This document shows positions 58,105 to 64,000 of a stretch of DNA of 64,000 bases, piece by piece. A program made the translations under genes and the position numbers. The stretch comes from Plantago major (Eukaryota; Streptophyta; Magnoliopsida; Lamiales; Plantaginaceae): positions 71,661,871 through 71,725,870 of the forward strand of contig CM048842.1 of the NCBI GenBank assembly GCA_026545765.1, in the 5' to 3' direction. Every line of letters begins with the position of its first letter. Position 1 is the stretch's first letter. The notes beneath the pieces are model-generated. The model was given only the letters and a program-made list of their open reading frames with translations, was not told the DNA's origin and ran no database searches.

Positions 58105-58888
58105 TATTAATTTATTTTAATTTTTCACCTAAAATTACGCGCCCACCCTAATGCATTAAGTTCTCAACTGGGGTGGATGTAGTACATATATAGTTTCAAG
58201 TAGATAAGAATATTGGGTATCAACCCATTGGGTCCTTAACGGGATTAGGTCGGGTTGTTTTCGGCCCGTTTAAAAGCTTATATAACAGACTCATGAACAT
58301 AAAATAAATTTGAAAATCGAGAATCTGAAAACGAGTTTATTTTTCCTTATTTTCAAATGGGTAAGACGAGTTGATTTTAGTAAACACCCATCCGATGATT
58401 TACCTGTTAATAATTATTGGGTTCAGGTCGTATATATGCAAATGACCATAACCAACATGAATCAGCCCTTTAGTTTAAAACGGGTTCGATTAAGTTGGAC
58501 CTTACCCATTTAAAAGTTAAACCTAGAAAAAATATAGAGTAATTCAGGAAATGATAATTCTTAAAAAAAAAAAGGAAACGATAATATTATGGAATCCCAT
58601 TAGTTGCGCTGGAGATGGGCTTCTGTTTGAAATCAATGTCCAAGAATGAACACCATACACTCATTTAATTGACATTTTCACCAGATTACACGAACTTTCT
58701 ATGGGCCATAACCAAGCAAAATTTTTTCACCCTTTACGGTATAAATACATCATTATAATGCTAACTTAGACTTCATTTGGTTTGAGAAAAAATGGGGAAA
58801 AGAAAAAGAATAGGGAAAAATAAGATTTTTCAAGAAAATGTGTTAGGGAAAAACATCTTTCCTTATTTTGTTTTCTGCTTATGTTGTT
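58105..58888. other. Intergenic
   Basis: Contains a faint further trace of the 52.7-56.4 kb repeat (GGGTCCTTAACGGGATTAGG at about 58,229). No gene. Confidence 0.4.
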
Positions 58889-58903
58889 ATTATGTCGTTC
58901 AAT

Positions 58904-60016
58904 CACGGGATCGATTACTACAGCTTCAAGGTCAACTTCGGCTAAATCGCTTTTGCCCTGATCTCATCCGGCAAACTAAAGATGCTGCTTTGGAGCTTGA
59001 AAAATGGCTAGAGGTTGAGGAACAGGTACTCAGGCAAAAGTCCAAAGTGGATTGGATCAAACATGGTGATGGAAACTCTGCTTTTTTCCACGCCCAGGTT
59101 AGGGAGAAAAATCGTAGGATTGGCATTCACCGTCTTGAGACAGAATCTAGGCGGATACTCTATCAAGATATGGAGATTGAGCAAGAGATCATGGCTTTTT
59201 ATACACAACTTTCGGGGACCAGAGCCACGCGAAGCAGGGTTGTAGATATTGGAATTATTCGGTCGGGTCCAAGGCTACATCATGAGGACCGGATTTTCCT
59301 AATCCAACCAGTAACACATGAGGAGAACTCCTGCGAGGGATCTTGACAAAAGTAGAGTGGTGCGACCTGGTTATCTGCAACCAAGCCCGGCCCAAGGCTA
59401 TTTTCATCATGTGGTTGACACTACATCGTCGACTAGCGACAAAGGATCGGTTAGCATTCTTTGGCATTCAAACAGATGGCACATGCGCATTCTGTGATGG
59501 GATGGAGACGATTGATCATCTATTGTTCCAATGCCCGACTACTTTTCAGGTTATCCAAGGTGCGTTGGCATAAATTGAATCGCATCCCACTATTACGGGT
59601 TGGCCGCAACTTATGACATGGGCTCGGCGTTTGGCTAAAGGACATGGAGGTAGGGCAGGTGTGTTCAAAACCTTAATGGTAGAATCCCTCTATCATATTT
59701 GGCAAGCCAGGAACATGAAGATCTTCCAGAATCGAAATATAGAGATGCAAGAGACCATTCAATCGATAGTCAACATTACGAAATTGCGAAGTCATGGAAG
59801 GAGGGTAGAAGTTGTGATACAGTCGCTGACATGACATAGCGGACGCTTCAAGCGGACGCTTACTCCCTGCAGGCGGGCGCGTGCTTTTCGTCTACTTTGT
59901 TTACTTAGTTTTTTTATTGTTTCATTCGATTTCTGTTTCGGGCTTGGATGCTTTATTGGCCCTTAAATGTACTGACATTGTTTTGGAGTAATAAGACATG
60001 TTCTTCGTTCCAAAAA
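58904..60016 (+). mobile_element. LINE (L1-type) copy, internally deleted
   Basis: The left part (58,904-59,338) encodes the L1 ORF2 linker: EKWLEVEEQVLRQKSKVDWI, HGDGNSAFFHAQVREKNRR. The right part (59,343-59,834) encodes the zf-RVT region: KAIFIMWLTLHRRLATKDRL, CAFCDGMETIDHLLFQCP, and a IWQARNMKIFQN tail. The reverse transcriptase core between them is missing, with the join at about 59,340. A 3' UTR and a short A-run (60,012-60,017) follow. The flanks ATTATGTCGTTCAAT (58,889-58,903) and ATTATGCCGATTGAAT (60,017-60,032) look like a decayed target-site duplication. Confidence 0.8.
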
Positions 60017-60032
60017 ATTATGCCGATTGAAT

Positions 60033-61555
60033 TATCCACTATTTGGTATCTTTACTATTCTAAAAGAGAACTACCCAAAGGTAGTTGTTACACCAATCAA
60101 TTTAATTTTGACCAATTAAATTAATTTTGACTCCAAATTTCATATATAAAAATAAAGCTAAAAAGAAAAAGAAAAAAAAGAAGGGAATCATCTCCCCCTA
60201 CTCCCACCCATTATAATCACCAAAACTTATATTTTCATTAATAACTCATATAACATACTTCTATATTATAATTGAATTTTTAACTAATTATAAGTTTAAA
60301 TATATATTATATTTTTTAATGTCATGCATAAATAATTTTAATATGATACACTCATCTATTTAGCACATTAATTTTCACGTGCACAATTTTATTAGTATTA
60401 TTAAAAGTAAATTATACTGTGGTATCGCCACGGGTTAGTAGTAGTAGTATAAAATTATCATGAGATTTGAAGGGTATAACATCCAAATTTTAATATGATA
60501 GAGTTTTTCGCAAATTAAAACGACCTCTTGGATAATGGCAAAAGTACAAAAAAATGAGTTTCGTTAGTTTGTTATTTTCCAATCCCCTATGTGGAGACAA
60601 CAAATTTATATATATGAAAATGTAGATGCTCGATCAATCACTCTTAAATCTTCCATCCCATGCCAAGTGTATTGAACAACAAAAGAACATAGTATATACA
60701 TATCATACACTGAGTAATATATAGAACTATACATTAACATTTATAATCGAATAAATTCAGTCATGAAACATATCTCATAGATTGATAAATACCTCCTGGT
60801 GAACAATATTGGTGGAATTTCCATCTTCATCTTGATCCCTTTTTTACTAGTCACTCGAATATGCATCATAACTGAAGATACATACCAACATGAGCTAAAG
60901 ATTGAACCCGACTCTTATTGCTTGCCATATCATAACAAACGGATGGGAAATTGTCTGCGCCGAAACAAAACTCAGTAAAGATCCGACGGAGTCATTATCG
61001 TGCGTGGTATAAGAACCTTTTCACTCCAACGTTCTTTTAATGTATCGATCTTTAACTTCTATGACCTGCTTTCCAATCGCGGTGACAATCAATCTCAATT
61101 CATTTATTTGAATAATTCGACCAAAATAAGTACCTCTACATCAAATTTTGTACCTTCAAATTCAAAAAACGAGGGAGGAAAAAAGAAAGAAAAAAGAAAT
61201 GAACAAGTGGAATTGATTTAGTTTCCCAATTGTACCCCTATGACAATTTCTCCTTCACAAGGATCAGAAGAATGAGAGAGTTTTAAAAGAAGTCAAATTC
61301 TTAACTCCGTCACCTTACTGCTGCCTGCTACCAATTCAATTCAACGCCACTCCCTTGCATGTTGTACCCCTCTCTCTCTCTCTCTCTAACACTCCACGCC
61401 AAGTATTCTCTTCTCATCTCTTCGCCAATTATTTATTAATTTCTTCACCTTAAACCACAAGTCTACCCTATCATTACAAAAATTAAATCAGTGCATATAT
61501 TACAATTTACACGCACGATCGACGATTAGGCAAAATTGAGAGAGACTTTGCGACA
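60033..61555. promoter_or_regulatory. Intergenic and promoter of the LACS gene
   Basis: AT-rich with no gene seen. A (CT)n run at about 61,371-61,387 and pyrimidine-rich sequence precede the start codon; CT-rich leaders are common in plant housekeeping genes. A plus frame at 61,000-61,221 is not supported by any family. Confidence 0.45.
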
Positions 61556-63039
61556 ATGGCGGACAATAGCAAGTGTTTTATCACGGAGGTGGAGCCTTCA
61601 AAGCCTGCAAAGGATGGAAATCCTTCCATGGGACCTGCTTACCGGAGTATCTCCGCCAAGGACGGTTTTCCGCCGCCGATTCCTGGTCTCGATAGCTGCT
61701 GGGACATTTTCCGGTCAGGTTTTCATCATTCGTTTCATTTGACGTTTCTGTAGTGTTGTTTGATACTTTGATCGGCTAGATGCTGAGTGCTGAATAGTGA
61801 TTATGCGATTTGTTTAATGTATTGATTGAAGTTCTGTGTGAATTTTGACTGTTCTGGTGGAAAAGTCGTTTGGTTTAGTATTGTGAATCTGTTTGTTTAA
61901 ATGCTTAAGCCAACGTTTACGGAGTCTATTTTCGACCTTAGATATGTATGCTGTGCAGTTTTTTGAATCTGTAGTGTGCTCATATACTATATTGCTTGAT
62001 AGTTTTAGATGCAAATTGGAAAATAAGTTCTCTAAGTTTTACTACTTGATTAACTTTTTTACTACCTCACAAGTTCCTGATATGTTAGATACTAATTTAG
62101 TTGATCGAATAGTACTGTTTGCTACCATGCAGCATTACTGAAATACTAATATTACTGTTGCAGATGGATTCTGTGTTAATCTCTTAGTAATTTCCAATCT
62201 ACTTATTTTTCTTAGAGCTGCATATTTATGATAAATATCTTCATATGTTACAGTTTGTCAGTAGAGAAGTATCCCAACAACCCGATGCTTGGTCGTCGTG
62301 AAAATGTCAATGGCAAGGTATATTGTCATGTGTGCCTGCTATTTCACTTTTTATTAGGAGCAATTCATCAGACGCTTATTCTTTTTTACCCATTGGCTAA
62401 TGGAAAGGTCTCGTGTATCGTCTCCAGGCTGGTAAATACGTATGGATGACTTACAAACAAGTATATGACATGGTACTCAAAATTGGCAATTCCATTCGTG
62501 CTTCTGGTGTAGGCGAAGTAAGTTTTAGTAGAGTCGGTAATGGAGCTTTATTTTTGTATAACTTTTATTTTTCTTGTAGAAAAGGCAAATACCTGTGCTA
62601 AATACATACTTGAAATATGTTATATGATGTACGTTCTTACAAGTCAGCTTATGAAGTTCCATCATGTACCCTCCGTAAAACTGTGTCTATTTGTTTTTGT
62701 TGCCTTGTCTCCGTGTTTGTAGAAAGCTAAGAGGTGTGTTGCTTGTTATTTACAGAACATGGTATTACTTTGTTATGGTTACGAGTTTCTGTTCAAATCG
62801 TTATGCTTAGGCATGCTTTCTTCCTGGTTTGCAATTAAGAGCTCTCTGTTTTTTGGCTCTGAAGTTATCTGTTCGACTTATACTGTCTTAGTGTTACACT
62901 TAGTATTATATATGCTGGCAGTATTTCTATAATGAAACAGTTACTCAATTTCATTTTCAATTCATCTGTTTCATGATGTCAGGGAGGAAAATGTGGAATC
63001 TATGGGGCTAATTGTGCTGAGTGGATCATTAGTATGGAG
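61556..63039 (+). CDS. Long-chain acyl-CoA synthetase, LACS4-like (first four exons; continues beyond window)
   Basis: Exons 61,556-61,713, 62,254-62,317, 62,428-62,517 and 62,983-63,039 join in phase, giving about 123 residues. The start MADNSKCFITEVEPSKPAKD continues with MGPAYRSISAKDGFPPPIPG, DSCWDIFRLSVEKYPNNPML, GKYVWMTYKQVYDMVLKIGN and GGKCGIYGANCAEWIISME. This is the N-terminal signature of the LACS1/LACS4 group. The enzymes activate long-chain fatty acids with ATP and CoA at the ER for wax, cutin and glycerolipid synthesis. The AMP-binding and catalytic motifs lie in later exons outside the window. The next exon is not visible, so intron 4 exceeds 960 bp. From memory LACS4 is At4g23850, near NdhS, as here. 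Confidence 0.93.
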
Positions 63040-63162
63040 GTAAATCTTATGAAATTTTATTTTCTCCCATTTCTGTCTATTCACCATTTTCCAAAATACT
63101 TGGGTATTCCCCAACTGGAATGAATGTTAGCAAATCAGTTCAGGCATTGGCCCCAAGTGTTA

Positions 63163-63390
63163 ACACTGGAAACTTTTATTCCATTATTCAGGCTTTAATT
63201 TGAAAGGGCTTAGAAATCTAGATCTGCTAATACATAACCAAAATACTATAAATTAACCAAAACTTTTATTCCATTATTCCATAATTCCTTTGTTAATACA
63301 TAACCAAAATACTATAAATTGACCAAAACTTTTATTCCATTATTCCATAATTCCCTTGGTAATACATAACCAAAATCCTATAAATTAATC
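63163..63390 (+). repeat. 66-bp tandem repeat in LACS intron 4
   Basis: AATACATAACCAAAATACTA starts at 63,229, 63,295 and 63,361 (period 66), and AAAACTTTTATTCCATTATTC also recurs. About 2.5 to 3 copies. Confidence 0.9.
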
Positions 63391-64000
63391 TAAGGTTATT
63401 TAGGTGTCTCGTAGTAACACCTTTTCAAGATACTGCTCTGTCCTGTTTACCAGAACCTCTTTATCTTTGTAAAGAAAATAAAGAAAGGGGCCAGATCACC
63501 CAGAGAAGAGGCACAACTATATGGTCTAAAGATGTAGTTTGAATAATGACTCTTGCCACAACAAATCTAAGAAAGTAAGGTTTTGAATCTATCTATATAT
63601 ACTGGGATCCTGTGCTCTCTTCCAAAAGATGGTGGTGTCGCAACCTGAAAATTTGTTAAAGATAGCTTTAAGACGAAATAAGTAGCTGTGGACTGTGGTG
63701 CCTGCTTAGGTCACAATAGCCTTCTCATGGTCATACTACAAGTTATTAAGTAGCATTGTCTAAAGATTCCGTATTTATGATTTCATTTCATGCTCGTGTG
63801 CTTGTCTCTTCTTCTTCTTTTTTTTTTTTTTAAAAAAAAAATATCATAATGTAGTTCTAGCATGATCTTGTTTTTTTTTAATACTTATAGCATCTGTCCC
63901 TGCCTGTTTTCTGATATGTACAGAGGAAATTGAAAATTTTGTTACTACTTAAAAACATAAGAGCTTCTAGGTGGGAGTACTTCTCCGAGTGTTGATTAGA
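63391..64000 (+). other. LACS intron 4, continuing
   Basis: No exon with acyl-CoA synthetase similarity seen. A T-run followed by an A-run at about 63,818-63,842 could form a short hairpin. Confidence 0.5.

Noticed and set aside
61893-62141. 82-codon ORF in LACS intron 1
   Set aside because: Lies between two well-supported LACS exons and has no similarity to the enzyme.

Overview
The window is nuclear DNA of a flowering plant. The signs are GT-AG introns, organelle-targeted nuclear genes, a pol III tRNA gene, and dense CACTA, Mutator-like (MULE), Stowaway-type and other small inverted-repeat elements. The gene content fits a core eudicot; an asterid (perhaps Lamiales) is only a guess. All gene models were made by reading splice junctions by eye and have no transcript support.

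Host genes. (1) 12.0-14.7 kb, minus: mitochondrial-type nucleoside diphosphate kinase, 7 exons, 230 aa. (2) 18.8-21.6 kb, minus: coiled-coil plus PH-like protein, 6 exons, 194 aa. (3) 24.2-24.9 kb, plus: NdhS/CRR31, the ferredoxin-docking subunit of the chloroplast NDH complex. (4) 25.4-27.9 kb, minus: a 72-aa protein ending LGGCF, with a 6-codon last exon (stop included). (5) 43.6-51.0 kb, plus: a membrane RING-H2 ubiquitin ligase of the ATL20/21 type, split by a 6.2-kb intron. (6) 61.6 kb to the right edge, plus: 5' exons of a LACS4-like long-chain acyl-CoA synthetase. A tRNA-Ala(CGC) lies at 10.6 kb. From memory, LACS4, NdhS, the PH protein and NDPK4 are At4g23850, At4g23890, At4g23895 and At4g23900 in Arabidopsis, so this looks like a conserved collinear block expanded by transposons. 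A 90-aa plus-strand ORF at 30.75 kb may be a further small gene.

Mobile DNA. 0-9.6 kb: the end of one CACTA element lies inside a MULE transposase gene, and a complete 6.5-kb CACTA (TSD TAC) sits just upstream of that gene's start codon. 15.1-18.1 kb: an approximately 3-kb inverted-repeat element filled with a GAAACTAAC-type minisatellite. 34.7-43.2 kb: an old, broken LTR retrotransposon whose two LTRs point in opposite directions; one LTR holds a 3.65-kb CACTA (TSD TAA), the other a Stowaway. 52.7-56.4 kb: diverged tandem blocks with nested Stowaway and MULE insertions. 58.9-60.0 kb: a short LINE copy. The two CACTA elements share subterminal GCGACGGA arrays and an intronic 71-bp minisatellite, present as a 71-mer array in one and a 142-bp dimer array in the other.

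The genes do not form a pathway. They share a neighbourhood: two organelle bioenergetics genes (NDPK, NdhS), a possible third (the 72-aa protein), lipid activation (LACS4) and protein turnover (ATL). I found no CRISPR array, operon or recognisable biosynthetic cluster. The most unusual signals are the inverted LTR arrangement, the CACTA minisatellites, the minisatellite-bearing 15-18 kb element, a 270-bp near-perfect foldback at 33.0 kb, and a duplicated first exon of the 72-aa gene.
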